Of a stretch of DNA of 64,000 nt, positions 9,109 through 20,538 are shown piece after piece (position 1 is the stretch's first letter; each line of letters opens with the position of its first letter). This stretch comes from Nostocoides sp. (GTDB lineage Bacteria > Actinomycetota > Actinomycetes > Actinomycetales > Dermatophilaceae): the NCBI GenBank assembly GCA_016702415.1, contig JADJEA010000001.1, forward strand, positions 663,001 to 727,000, in the 5' to 3' direction. The notes below the pieces were generated by a model. It made no database searches, was not told the DNA's origin, and saw nothing but the letters and a program-made list of their open reading frames with translations. Made by a program: the position numbers and the translations under genes.

Positions 9109-10395
9109 GTGGGGGAGTATCCGACGCGCCGCGCCGTCCTCCTCGGCGCGGGCGCGCTCGGGGTCGGGACGCTCGGGGCCGTCCGGGTCCTGGACCGCGG
9201 CTACCCGCGGGTGGCCCTGCTCGGTGAGACCGTCGCGTTCGACGGGACGGGCGGGCGGCGCCTCATCGCCGCGGCCGAGCTCCCCGCCCTGGGACCGTCG
9301 AGTCGCTGCCTGACCACGGCCCCCGCTCGCGTGCGCGCGGCCGAGCGCGACTTTCTCGCCGCACTCCCCGCCTGGACGCGGACCGGCCCACATCAGTCCC
9401 TCTTGGAATCGGCGCTGCTCGACCTCTGGGTGCTCGGTGAGGACCTGCCCGCGCCGGTCGCCGGGTGGGCGCCCAAGTGGCGCTATATCTGGCCGCGGGA
9501 TGCGGCCCATGTCGCCGCCGCGCACGCCGCGCTCGGGGACATCGACCGTGCCCTCGCGCCGCTGGCCTTCCTCGCGGCCCGGCAGGAGTCGAGCGGGTGG
9601 TTCGAGCCGCGCTACGACCCGTGGACGGGCCGGGCCCCGGACGGGCGGGCGCACCAACTCGATGCCACCGCCTGGGTTCTCTGGGCGGCGGGGCGGCTGG
9701 TCGCGCTCGCACCCGGTGAGGCGGACCGGATCGAGGCGGTGACGGGCCCGATGGTGCGTCGCTCGGCCGGCCTGCTCGCTCACCTGTTGGCGACCCAGGA
9801 CCTGCCCCCGGCGACGCCGGACTATTGGGAGGTCTCGACGCCCGTCCTGACCCTGGGCACGGCCGCGTCGGTGCTCGCGGGGGTGCGCGCGGCATACGGA
9901 CTGGGGCGGGTATGGGGCGACGCCGCCCTGGCGGACCGCAGCGGCGCGGCCGCCGAACGCCTGCGGGTCGCGCTGTCCCGGACCTTCGAGCCGGCGGGGT
10001 GGCCCCGAGAGATCGACGGCCGCGCGGTCGATGCCGCGGTCGCCTTCCTGGCGCCGCCGTATGCCGCGGACCCGCCCCCCGCCTCGGTTGGTGCCGCCCT
10101 CGACCGGTACCGGCGCACGGCCGCCCGGCCCGCGGGCGGCCTCGCGCCCGGGGCGGACTGGAAGCGCGACGGGATCAGTTGGACGCCGGAGACGCTGATC
10201 CTCGCCCAGGCCTATGCCCACCTCGGCCGGGCTCAGGACGCCGGCGCCCTCCTGGACTGGGTGGCCGCCCACCGCACCCGCGCGGGATCGATCCCCGAGA
10301 AGGTGCTGTATGACGGGACCCCCGCCGCGGTGGCTCCTCTCGCCTGGAGCGCGGCGCTCGCCGTGACGACCATCGCCCGGCTTCGGGGCGTCTGA
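9109..10395 (+). CDS. Exported GH15-like (glucoamylase-fold) protein
   Basis: Predicted (alpha/alpha)6-barrel hydrolase of 428 residues with a Tat-like leader (TRRAVLLGAGALGVGTLGA). KWRYIWPRDAAH at 123-134 matches the conserved WPRD block of glycoside hydrolase family 15, and GSIPEKVLYDG followed by APLAWSAAL near the C-terminus resembles the block bearing the family's catalytic base (candidate Glu in IPEK). The protein is shorter than classic glucoamylases and lacks an obvious starch-binding domain, so the substrate is uncertain. The GTG at 9109 follows a GGGCTTAGG-type weak RBS. Confidence 0.75.
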   Translation: MGEYPTRRAVLLGAGALGVGTLGAVRVLDRGYPRVALLGETVAFDGTGGRRLIAAAELPALGPSSRCLTTAPARVRAAERDFLAALPAWTRTGPHQSLLESALLDLWVLGEDLPAPVAGWAPKWRYIWPRDAAHVAAAHAALGDIDRALAPLAFLAARQESSGWFEPRYDPWTGRAPDGRAHQLDATAWVLWAAGRLVALAPGEADRIEAVTGPMVRRSAGLLAHLLATQDLPPATPDYWEVSTPVLTLGTAASVLAGVRAAYGLGRVWGDAALADRSGAAAERLRVALSRTFEPAGWPREIDGRAVDAAVAFLAPPYAADPPPASVGAALDRYRRTAARPAGGLAPGADWKRDGISWTPETLILAQAYAHLGRAQDAGALLDWVAAHRTRAGSIPEKVLYDGTPAAVAPLAWSAALAVTTIARLRGV

Positions 10396-10462
10396 AGCGA
10401 GGTCGACCGGGTGGGTCGGCGTCCGCTCGGTGCAGCGGCGGTTCGGACGGGGAAGGCGACGC

Positions 10463-11149
10463 TCAGTTGTTGCCGCCCGGGGTGGCGGACTCGTCGGCAT
10501 ACCGCACGACCACGGTGGCGAACCCCATGCGGTGACCGAGGGCCACCAGGAAGTCCCGGCCGTTCTCGCGGGCGGTCTCCGACAGCGGCGAGTCCGTGGC
10601 CGCCTCGCGGAGCGCGGCGACCGCGGCCCGGTCCAACTCCTGGCGCTTCTCGAGCGGCGCGGCGGCGAAGAAGTCGCCGACGCGGGTGCCGAGACCGCGC
10701 TGTTGGACCACGACCCGGGACTTCTCCTCGTCGATATTCGGCTCCGGTGAGGGTCGGGGCGGGACGACGATGGTCAGGGTGTTGGTGGCGGTGTCGGCCA
10801 AAAGGTCGGCCTGGGTGAGCCCGCGCAAGTCGACGAGCGCGTCAACGCTTCCTTGATAAATGGCGATGCCGGAGTCGCCGTCGATGAAGTTGGGGATGTA
10901 CTGCTTGATCCCCGTCTCCGAGGTCCCGTAGTCGACCGGGACGGAGAATGTCCCCGTCGCCGCCCGCAACTGCGCGGTCCGTTGGAGTTCCAGGAGAGTG
11001 ACATCGGAGGCGCTCGGGCCGGACGCCGAGCCGAGGATCGCGTCCTTGAGACGGCCCAACGGATCGGAAAGGAAGAACGCGACCCCGAGAGTCAGGAGCG
11101 CCACCAGGAGCAAGGGCAGCCAGGGGCGGTTGCGCGGGGAGGTACTCAC
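10463..11149 (-). CDS. DUF4230 family membrane-anchored protein
   Basis: The 228-residue product has one N-terminal membrane helix (PWLPLLLVALLTLGVAFFL). It is followed by the pattern LLELQRTAQLRAATGTFSVPV and a region with SGIAIYQGSVDALVDL, which fit DUF4230 (function unknown, often a membrane-tethered beta domain). A GTG at 11149 (VSTSPRNRPW) is chosen because the frame farther upstream is arginine-rich and looks non-coding. It stands alone, convergent with the GH15-like gene. Confidence 0.8.
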   Translation of the reverse strand: MSTSPRNRPWLPLLLVALLTLGVAFFLSDPLGRLKDAILGSASGPSASDVTLLELQRTAQLRAATGTFSVPVDYGTSETGIKQYIPNFIDGDSGIAIYQGSVDALVDLRGLTQADLLADTATNTLTIVVPPRPSPEPNIDEEKSRVVVQQRGLGTRVGDFFAAAPLEKRQELDRAAVAALREAATDSPLSETARENGRDFLVALGHRMGFATVVVRYADESATPGGNN

Positions 11150-11468
11150 GGCGCGGCGACCGGCTCGAGGTCGGGAGTCGTGTTCGGCCCGGCGTCGAGA
11201 GCGGGCGGGGCCGGCGTCCGGGTCGCAGTCATGGCGACGATTGTGCCCGCTCGTGGGCCGGATCGGGCCGGGAACAGGCCGGCGCAATAGGCTCAGGGGT
11301 CGTGACCGAGGTCGTGACCGAGCACCCTCCCGTCGTGTCCGGGCGTGGTGGGTAGTCCGCTCCGGCTCCGGAATCCGGCTGCCGACATCGCCACCGCGCG
11401 GACGCAACCTTTCCCCCGGCGGCGTGCGTCCTCGGGTATGACGAGACGATGCGAGGGGAGGTGCGGGC
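11150..11468. other. Intergenic region upstream of the ECF sigma gene
   Basis: About 320 bp between divergent genes. It must carry the promoters of the DUF4230 gene and of the sigma factor operon. I see no further gene. GGGGAGG directly before 11469 is the ribosome binding site of the sigma gene. Confidence 0.5.
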
Positions 11469-11963
11469 ATGGATGCCGCCGACTTCGACCGGTGGTATGA
11501 CGCGGCATACCCCCGCATCGTCGGCCACCTGACCGCGCTCCTCGGGAGCCGGGCCGAGGCGCAGGACTGCGTTCAGGAGGCGTTCATTCGGGCCTGGGAT
11601 CGCCGACTCGACCTGGAGGTGGAGGCGTCGCGGGACGCGTGGGTGCGCACCACGGCATACCGCCTCGGGGTCAGCCGGTGGCGCCGGATCAAGCGAGGTC
11701 TGGATCTCGGCGCCCGCGGGCTGCGCGAGACCACCGAAGCGACCTCGCTGAGCGATATCCGCGCCGATCTCGTCGCCGCCCTCCGCAAAATCCCCGAGGG
11801 GCAGCGCCAGGTCGTCGTCCTCCACTATCTCGCCGACCGGACGATCGCCCAGATCGCCGCCGAGCTCGGCATCGCCGAGGGCACCGTCAAGGCGCGCCTC
11901 CATCACGCCCGCCACGCGCTGGCCGACCTGCTGACCGACACCACGACAGGGGCGTCGACATGA
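11469..11963 (+). CDS. ECF RNA polymerase sigma factor (SigE-like family)
   Basis: A 164-residue sigma-70 family member with region 2 (LTALLGSRAEAQDCVQEAFIRAWDR) and region 4 (VVVLHYLADRTIAQIAAELGIAEGTVKARLHHAR, with a clear helix-turn-helix). Regions 1 and 3 are absent, as in ECF factors. The stop overlaps the start of the next gene by 4 nt (ATGA), so it is coupled to a membrane-anchored partner that probably senses the signal. GGGGAGG supports the ATG at 11469. Confidence 0.93.
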   Translation: MDAADFDRWYDAAYPRIVGHLTALLGSRAEAQDCVQEAFIRAWDRRLDLEVEASRDAWVRTTAYRLGVSRWRRIKRGLDLGARGLRETTEATSLSDIRADLVAALRKIPEGQRQVVVLHYLADRTIAQIAAELGIAEGTVKARLHHARHALADLLTDTTTGAST

Positions 11964-13234
11964 CCGACTTCGACAGCGAACTGCGCGCACTCGGCGACGA
12001 TCTGCGCGCCGACCCGACCCTTCCCGCCGCCGAGATCCGGCGCCGTGGCGCCCGCCGGCGCACCCGCCGGCATCTCGCCGTGGGTGGCAGCGCGCTGGCC
12101 GCGGTCGCCGCCGTGGCCCTTGCGGTCGACCTCGCCGGCCGCCCGGTCGCCAACCCCCCGGCCGGTAGCTCCTCGACCACCTCCACCTCGACCACCTCCA
12201 CCTCGACCACCTCCACCTCGACCACACCCGCGTCGATCCCGCCTAACGTCCGGCAGATCCACGCCGACCCCCGCGTGTTCGCCGCTGCACCGGGCGGGTC
12301 GGGACTGGCCCGCCCCACCGCCACGGTGGAGGGGTATGCCGCCCTCGACCCCGCCAGCGGCTGCCTGGTCCTTAGCGACGCCCCGACGATCACCGCGTCC
12401 ATGCCAGCGACGCACCAGGTCCCCCGAGCCTTGGTCTTCCCGGTCGGGAGCACGTGGACGACGACCCCGGTGCCCGGGGTCGCGCTCGGCGACACCCGGA
12501 GGGTGACCCCGGGGGCAAAGATGGTCGTCAAGGTCGTCATCTCGCCGCGCTCCGACAACCTCCTCCAGGGGGTGTGCCCCGGAACCGCCGGGGTGGCCTC
12601 GATCCCCACGGCCGCCGACGTGCTGCAGATCGACGGGCAGCCCGCGGACCCCTCGACGCCGGGGACGCCGTCCGGTCAGTGGGCCAGAACCATCACCGAT
12701 TTCCCTCTCGGACAAGGCCTCTCGGCGGCCGGGGATCAGACCCTCGGGCCCATCACGCATGACATCCGCCATCAGGGCGGCCTGGACCCCTGTCTCCACC
12801 TGGCCGAGATCCCCAGCGTCGACGCGATCGAGATGACCCTGGACAGTCCCGCGGAACAACTCGTTCGGCAACTGCGTCTCTTCGACGAAGAAGCATCCGC
12901 CAAAGCCAATGTCGCCTCATGGCAGGACGCTGCCCGCAGCTGCGAAGGCAAGACGGTGACCGGTCCCTCGGGCGTGACCCTGAGCTACGAAGTCATCGAC
13001 CTCGGCACCGACGAGCTGATGATCGTCCAATCCGCCAAGACGGCGACCGGAGGCCTGTTTCCGTGGATGGGCGTCATGGGGATCAAGCGGGTCGGGAATG
13101 CCGTGCTGACGACGAGCTCGACGACCGAGGCCATGGCGACGCCGGACAATGTCGACCAGGCCAAGGTGGCGACGGCGGAGTCGCTGGGGATGCTCGGAAA
13201 GTTCATGTGTTCCTACGGCCCCGGCGGCTGCTGA
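11960..13234 (+). CDS. Membrane-anchored partner of the ECF sigma factor (putative anti-sigma/sensor)
   Basis: The 424 residues divide into a short cytoplasmic N-terminus (MTDFDSELRALGDDLRADP, then a basic stretch), one membrane helix near 38-57 (VGGSALAAVAAVALAVDLA), a Ser/Thr-rich linker and a large extracytoplasmic domain of unknown fold with several cysteines. The linker is encoded by 3.6 copies of a 15-bp repeat (12172-12225). The topology and 4-nt overlap with the sigma gene are those of an anti-sigma factor, but there is no zinc-binding HXXXCXXC motif, so the mechanism is open. Confidence 0.7.
   Translation: MTDFDSELRALGDDLRADPTLPAAEIRRRGARRRTRRHLAVGGSALAAVAAVALAVDLAGRPVANPPAGSSSTTSTSTTSTSTTSTSTTPASIPPNVRQIHADPRVFAAAPGGSGLARPTATVEGYAALDPASGCLVLSDAPTITASMPATHQVPRALVFPVGSTWTTTPVPGVALGDTRRVTPGAKMVVKVVISPRSDNLLQGVCPGTAGVASIPTAADVLQIDGQPADPSTPGTPSGQWARTITDFPLGQGLSAAGDQTLGPITHDIRHQGGLDPCLHLAEIPSVDAIEMTLDSPAEQLVRQLRLFDEEASAKANVASWQDAARSCEGKTVTGPSGVTLSYEVIDLGTDELMIVQSAKTATGGLFPWMGVMGIKRVGNAVLTTSSTTEAMATPDNVDQAKVATAESLGMLGKFMCSYGPGGC
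12172..12225 (+). repeat. 15-bp in-frame minisatellite (3.6 copies)
   Basis: CTCGACCACCTCCAC is repeated without mismatch in the partner gene of the ECF sigma factor and encodes an STTST linker just outside the membrane helix. Perfect copies imply recent expansion and likely length variation between strains. Confidence 0.9.
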
Positions 13235-13395
13235 GGCGCGTCCCGCAGGCAGGCCGACGACGACCGCGGGGTCGATTGTCTGGCGACCGGGTGGGCCCGA
13301 CCGACGGGGGTGTCGGCTGAGGATCTCGCGCCCGTTTGCCTGGGGTTCACCTGGGTGTCATCTGTTGGTCCCCGGGGGCCCGGTACCCTGCCGCC

Positions 13396-13716
13396 ATGAC
13401 CGAGTACCAGATCACCTTCTGGCGCGACCTCCCGTCGATGGTGACCGCTCGCAATCGCGACGAAACCGCGAAAGTGCAACTGCCGCAACGCTTCCAGGAG
13501 GCCATCGACGAGGCGGCGATGCGCCTGGGTGACACCGGCGCCGAGGCCTATCTCGACGGCTGGATCAAGGGCGACTGGGTCGCCACCGACGAGGAGCCTG
13601 CGCGAGCGTGCGACATGGTTCTCAGTGAACTCGAGGCCCTGTGGCCCCCGGCCGAAGTCGCGGCCTACCTCGACACCCTCGACGCCCTTGACGCGGCCGT
13701 GGACGCCGACGCCTGA
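13396..13716 (+). CDS. Virulence-factor family small protein (PF13769-like)
   Basis: The 106-residue protein begins MTEYQITFWRDLPSMVTAR and contains LPQRFQEAIDEAAMRLG followed by YLDGWIKGDW. I recognise this pattern from small actinobacterial proteins annotated as virulence factor; the biochemical role is unknown despite the name. No signal peptide or membrane segment. The ATG at 13396 fits the family start. It is a single gene, with about 240 bp of non-coding DNA before the next gene. Confidence 0.75.
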   Translation: MTEYQITFWRDLPSMVTARNRDETAKVQLPQRFQEAIDEAAMRLGDTGAEAYLDGWIKGDWVATDEEPARACDMVLSELEALWPPAEVAAYLDTLDALDAAVDADA

Positions 13717-13953
13717 GATCCCTGGGCCACGCTCGAGCGGGCACACCCGGCCCACCCTGCGCACCCCCGCCGACCCGTTACCCGGCGGCCGCACGGATCG
13801 CTGCTGAGCGCGCAGACCCCCGCGCAGTTCGTCGCGTTCGACCTCCTCGCGTTGGCCCCGGCCCCGGCTGGCCCGCCCATTCCCCTGAACCTGGCAGGCG
13901 CGGGAGGGGGCGGCCGCGGGGGTCGGCCGGAGGGGTCGGCTTATGCTCCCGAC

Positions 13954-15633
13954 ATGACGGACGTCCAGAACCCCGCGATCGTCGTCATCTCGGCGGTGTA
14001 TGCCGACCGGCTGGCGGAGGAGTTCGGGAGGTACGCCCGGGACTACGAGATCGCCAAGGCGCGCTCGGTCGATGAGGCGATCTCGGTGACGATGACCCTG
14101 AGTCGCCGCGGCGTGCAGGTCGCGATGTTCGTCAGCGACTCGCGGCTGCCCGACAGCGCGGCACCGACGGCGCTGCACATGTTGCGGTCGCTGGTGCCGA
14201 CGAGTCGCCGGGTGGTGGTGGCGCCGTGGGACTACTTCCGCGAAGACTCCGTCGCATTCCGGCCCGTGCTCGCCAAGGGAAAGGTCGACGCCTTCCTCCT
14301 CATGCCGCGCGGCCTGCGCGACGAGGAGTTCCACCTCGCCATTGTCGAACTGCTCAACGAGTGGGGTGCCACGGTTGCCGCCCCCCTGGTCGACTCGGTC
14401 CAGATCGTCTCGCCCGACGGTGGCGGGCTGGTCCTCGCCATCCGGGACTACCTCCTGAGGATCGGGGCTCCCGGGCGGGTCTACGCGCCGGACAGCGAGG
14501 TCGGGAAGGAGGTGGTCGCGGCATACGACGGGGAACCGACCTGGCCCCTGGTGCGGGTGTTCAGCAGCAAGGACGTCGTCGCGCCCACGTCGGTTCGCGA
14601 TGTGGCGATGTCGATCTACGGTCGTCCGGACGATATCGATGTCGACACCGTCGTCGACGTCCTCGTCGTCGGTGCCGGTCCCGCCGGCCTCGCCACCGCC
14701 GTTTACGCCTCCAGCGAGGGCCTGTCGGCGGTGGCGATCGAGTCGGAGGCCATCGGCGGGCAGGCGGGGACCTCGTCGATGATCCGCAACTACTTGGGCT
14801 TCCCGAGGGGCATCTCCGGCATCAAGCTCGCCCAGCGGGCTCGGGCCCAGGCCCTCCGCTTCGGGACCCGCTTCTTCACCGGCTGGCCCGTCACCGCCCT
14901 CAAGACCGGCCGGGACGGCGACCCCCACGTCGTCTGCACCGAGGGCGGGGACGTCCGCGCCCGGGCGGTGGTCATCGCGTGTGGCGTGGACTACCGTCGG
15001 CTCGACATCCCGTCGGTCGATGAGTTCGTCGGTCGCGGCGTCAACTATGGCGCCGCAATGGCGGCCGCGCGGGAGATGGAGGATGCCGATGTCGTCGTCG
15101 TCGGCGGCGGCAACTCCGCGGGGCAGGCGGCGGTCCACCTCGCGCGCTTCGCGCGGACAGTGACCATCATCGTGCGGCGCGAGGATCTCCGCGCGACGAT
15201 GTCGCAGTACCTCATCGACGAGATCGCCTTCAACCCGCGGATATCGGTGCGCGGGCGGACCCAGGTCGTCGGTGCCGCCGGGTCCGACGTCCTCGAGGCG
15301 ATCGACGTGGAGTCGACCACGACCGGCGAGCGCGCGCAGCTTCCCGCGCGCGGCCTGTTCCTCCTACTCGGCGCCGAGCCGCGGTGCGAGTGGATGCCGC
15401 CCGACGTCCTGCGCGACGAGGACGGCTTCGTCCTGACCGGGCGCGATGTGCCCATCGAGCAGTGGATCGACGGGTGCCCGCCGGCGAGCTTGGCGACCAG
15501 CGTGCCCGGGGTGTTCGCGGTGGGCGACGTGCGCTCGGGGTCGATGAAGCGCGTCGCCAGCGCCGCGGGCGAGGGTGCGAGCGTCGTCCCGCTCGTCCAC
15601 GCCTGGCTGGAGACCACCCGCACCGTGGGCTAG
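13954..15633 (+). CDS. Flavoprotein: receiver-like domain fused to cysteine-less thioredoxin-reductase fold
   Basis: 559 residues in two parts. Residues 1-130 resemble a response-regulator receiver: FVSDSRLP sits where the phosphorylatable Asp is expected, but the N-terminal acidic pair is replaced by ISAVYAD. From about 225 there is a thioredoxin-reductase-type fold with VVGAGPAGLATAVYA (FAD), VVVGGGNSAGQAAVHLA (NAD(P)H) and a C-terminal GVFAVGDVR. The CXXC active site expected just before the second dinucleotide motif is missing (GVNYGAAMAA), so it cannot be a classical TrxR. Similar proteins are annotated fused response regulator/thioredoxin-disulfide reductase. Electron partner unknown. 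It lies upstream of clpB but not in its operon. Confidence 0.85.
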   Translation: MTDVQNPAIVVISAVYADRLAEEFGRYARDYEIAKARSVDEAISVTMTLSRRGVQVAMFVSDSRLPDSAAPTALHMLRSLVPTSRRVVVAPWDYFREDSVAFRPVLAKGKVDAFLLMPRGLRDEEFHLAIVELLNEWGATVAAPLVDSVQIVSPDGGGLVLAIRDYLLRIGAPGRVYAPDSEVGKEVVAAYDGEPTWPLVRVFSSKDVVAPTSVRDVAMSIYGRPDDIDVDTVVDVLVVGAGPAGLATAVYASSEGLSAVAIESEAIGGQAGTSSMIRNYLGFPRGISGIKLAQRARAQALRFGTRFFTGWPVTALKTGRDGDPHVVCTEGGDVRARAVVIACGVDYRRLDIPSVDEFVGRGVNYGAAMAAAREMEDADVVVVGGGNSAGQAAVHLARFARTVTIIVRREDLRATMSQYLIDEIAFNPRISVRGRTQVVGAAGSDVLEAIDVESTTTGERAQLPARGLFLLLGAEPRCEWMPPDVLRDEDGFVLTGRDVPIEQWIDGCPPASLATSVPGVFAVGDVRSGSMKRVASAAGEGASVVPLVHAWLETTRTVG

Positions 15634-15644
15634 ATCTCCGAGGC

Positions 15645-15669
15645 AAGTTGAGCGGAATACACTCAACTT
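15645..15669. promoter_or_regulatory. HAIR HspR operator of clpB
   Basis: AAGTTGAGC-N7-ACTCAACTT is a near-perfect inverted repeat matching the HspR consensus on both half-sites. It lies 56 bp before the clpB start, so clpB joins dnaK in the HspR regulon, as in Streptomyces and mycobacteria. Confidence 0.88.
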
Positions 15670-15724
15670 CAGCCGGGTTGGCACTCGTAGACCATCACCT
15701 CCGATCCAAGGAGTCATGCCCTTC

Positions 15725-18283
<2,559 letters not shown>

Positions 18284-18297
18284 CGTGCTCGCCCTCG

Positions 18298-18400
18298 GCT
18301 GACCCGCTCGCGTCTCACCCCCGCTCGTCAATTCCCGCTCGCTTGACCCCGCTCGTTCAAGCCCCGCTCGTGCAAGCCCCGCTCGTTCAAGCCCCGCGCC
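18298..18400. repeat. Degenerate 15-bp tandem repeat after clpB
   Basis: Five to six imperfect copies of a CCCCGCTCGTTCAAG-type unit follow the clpB stop. The stop itself sits in a short duplication (CTCGGCTGA twice, 18276-18302). No ORF uses the repeat convincingly. Confidence 0.75.
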
Positions 18401-18441
18401 ACTCCCGAGCCGACCTCGGCGGACCGCGCATCCCGCGCAAC

Positions 18442-18509
18442 CCGCCGGGGTCGCTTGGCCCCGGCGGACCCGCGCACTGCCCAAACCCGCCGGGGTCGTT
18501 TGGCCCCGG
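18442..18509. terminator. Duplicated hairpin terminator of clpB
   Basis: CCGCCGGGG and CCCCGGCGG pair across an 8-nt loop (18442-18467). A near copy of the same hairpin follows at 18486-18509. The tandem copy suggests local duplication; both strands could use them, so the convergent DUF2207 gene may share this terminator. Confidence 0.75.
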
Positions 18510-18556
18510 TCACCGCCGAACCTCGAGATTCCCCGGCGGTCACGAACGCGGGCTTG

Positions 18557-20380
18557 TCACCAGCTCCCGCCACCACCGCCGCCACCGCCGCCCCCGGACG
18601 AACCGCCCCCGCCGGAGCCGCTCGACCCCGAGTTGCTCACGCTCGCGCTGGTGAGGGAGGAGCCGAAGTCGGTGGTGGAGTAGGAGGAATAGAAGGACGG
18701 GCCGGAGTACCACGTGGGCGTGGAGGGGATGCGCCCGCTGGCCGCGAGTTCGGCGCAGACCCGCTGCCAACGCTCGGCAAGGTCGAAGACGATGGCCCAG
18801 GGGAGGTAGGCGCTGAAGATGTCCTCCCCCTCCTCGAAGCGCAGCTGACCCGCCTCGGCGGTCGCGAGATAACGCCGGAAGCCGACCACCTGGTCGGTCA
18901 GGGCACGGCCCACGGGGGTGCGCAGGCCGCGGGCGCGGCGGATCGCGGCATACAAAAGGAGGGCGGCGACCACGAGCACCGGGGCCGACCAGATCCAGAC
19001 GGCCCCGCCGGTGGCGTCGGTCAGCCCGATGAGGACGATGACGGCGGCGGTGGCGAAGCCGACAAAGCCGACCATCGGCCAGGCGGAGGTGCCGGTCCGC
19101 CAGGACGCGGCCTTGGTCTCCGCGTCGAGCGCCTTGTGCAGCGCCTGAACCCCGGCCTGGAAGCGTCTCTGGTCGTCGGTGCCGGGGTCGTCGAGCACCA
19201 GCGGGGTGGCGGCACCGGGCGGGAAGAGCACGGCGACGAAGGCGCTCTGGTAGCCCGGACGCACCCGGCTCAGGTCGCGAGGCAGAGCGGTGCGCACCAG
19301 CCCCGCCGAGTGCGTGGATGCCGCCGGATCGGGCTGCGCGTCGATGCCGATGACGCCCCGCGCCGCGAGTTCGACCAGGACGGTCGCGGTGCGCCGGGAG
19401 GACGCGCTCGTCTGAAGAAGCGGTCCGGCGAGCGCGGGTGGGGCCTCGGGCGGGTTGAAACGGACCGGGATTGTGTCCTCGTCGATGGTGTCGATGACGA
19501 TCGGCGTCCCCGGCGGCGCGATGACGCCGGGGGGCGTGCCCGCGAACCGCTGATCCCGGGTGCGGCGACGGCTGCGTCCGGCGGCGACCAGCGACAGGAG
19601 GAGCGCCGCTGCCGATCCGCCGACGGTGGCGGGTGAGACGTGGGCGTTGCCCAGGAGGGAGCCGCCCGCGACGACCGACGGTTTGGCGTTGGCGATGGAC
19701 CCGGCGGGGAAGAGCACCGAGACGGTCATCCCCTCCCGCTCGCCCAGTCCGGTGGCGGAAAACTCGGCCACATCTCCGCTGGCGCTAGCGTCACACCGCT
19801 GGGTCGAGCCAGCTTGCCCGCGATAGCAGGCCGACTCCCCGGCAGTGGCGGGCCCCCGGACCTCCACGCGAACTCGGTCGATCGCCGCGGTCCAGTCCGT
19901 TCCCGTTGCGTTCCAATAGAATTCGGGCTTTCCGCCGGTCGTCCGCAGGGCGCCGCCGAGGGTGTAGCGGATCCGATAATGCGCGCGTCCGGCCGCGATC
20001 GTGGTGTCCTTATCGCCGACCTTGAGCTCGGTGTAGCGGGTGCGGAAGCCGTGCCAGTGGGTGCTCTTGTCGACCGCCGAGGGCGCATCCGGCGAGCTGA
20101 CCGTGATCGCGGTGAGGTCGTAGACCACATCGTCGCCCGAGGTGGGTGAGAACGGCTGCCGAGTGACGAGGTCGCGATAGATGCCATGCCGGTCAGTGCC
20201 GGCGAAGTCGTAGTCGATGTCCTCGACGACATCGACCAACCCGTCCGGCCTGATCGTGTAGGTGATCGCGTAGTCGCGGATGACGTCACCGGAGTCGGCG
20301 TGGGCGGGCAGGGCGGCCGCGGCCCAGGCCGAGATCGCCATGATCCACCAGAGCGCGATCGCCGTGGTGCGCTTCATCAA
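18557..20380 (-). CDS. DUF2207 family membrane protein
   Basis: 607 residues: signal peptide (MKRTTAIALWWIMAISAWAAAALPAHA), an extracytoplasmic DUF2207 domain (YAITYTIRPDGLVDVVEDIDYDF and HGIYRDL), a first membrane helix after about 245, a cytoplasmic segment with a winged-helix-like RRTATVLVELAARGVIGI, two further helices near 440-485, and a tail ending in a long Gly/Ser run. The family is widespread in actinobacteria and its role is unknown. The glycine-rich tail is encoded by GCC/CCG-rich DNA next to the clpB terminators and is probably disordered. Confidence 0.88.
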   Translation of the reverse strand: MMKRTTAIALWWIMAISAWAAAALPAHADSGDVIRDYAITYTIRPDGLVDVVEDIDYDFAGTDRHGIYRDLVTRQPFSPTSGDDVVYDLTAITVSSPDAPSAVDKSTHWHGFRTRYTELKVGDKDTTIAAGRAHYRIRYTLGGALRTTGGKPEFYWNATGTDWTAAIDRVRVEVRGPATAGESACYRGQAGSTQRCDASASGDVAEFSATGLGEREGMTVSVLFPAGSIANAKPSVVAGGSLLGNAHVSPATVGGSAAALLLSLVAAGRSRRRTRDQRFAGTPPGVIAPPGTPIVIDTIDEDTIPVRFNPPEAPPALAGPLLQTSASSRRTATVLVELAARGVIGIDAQPDPAASTHSAGLVRTALPRDLSRVRPGYQSAFVAVLFPPGAATPLVLDDPGTDDQRRFQAGVQALHKALDAETKAASWRTGTSAWPMVGFVGFATAAVIVLIGLTDATGGAVWIWSAPVLVVAALLLYAAIRRARGLRTPVGRALTDQVVGFRRYLATAEAGQLRFEEGEDIFSAYLPWAIVFDLAERWQRVCAELAASGRIPSTPTWYSGPSFYSSYSTTDFGSSLTSASVSNSGSSGSGGGGSSGGGGGGGGGGSW

Positions 20381-20538
20381 GACCCCCGATCTGCCCGCCG
20401 CTCACACGGGGACAAGGGCTGTTGGAACCGGCCGCCGTGACGACCACACCCGGACCACCCGACGGGGGATGCCCTCGTCGGACACCCGCAGGGGACCGGC
20501 TGCGATGCTCCGCACCATATCGGGTGCTGCCGACAACC

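Noticed and set aside
18455..19636. 393-residue plus-strand frame opposite the DUF2207 gene
   Set aside because: Low-complexity Gly/Arg/Ala and no RBS; the DUF2207 frame has a signal peptide and family motifs.
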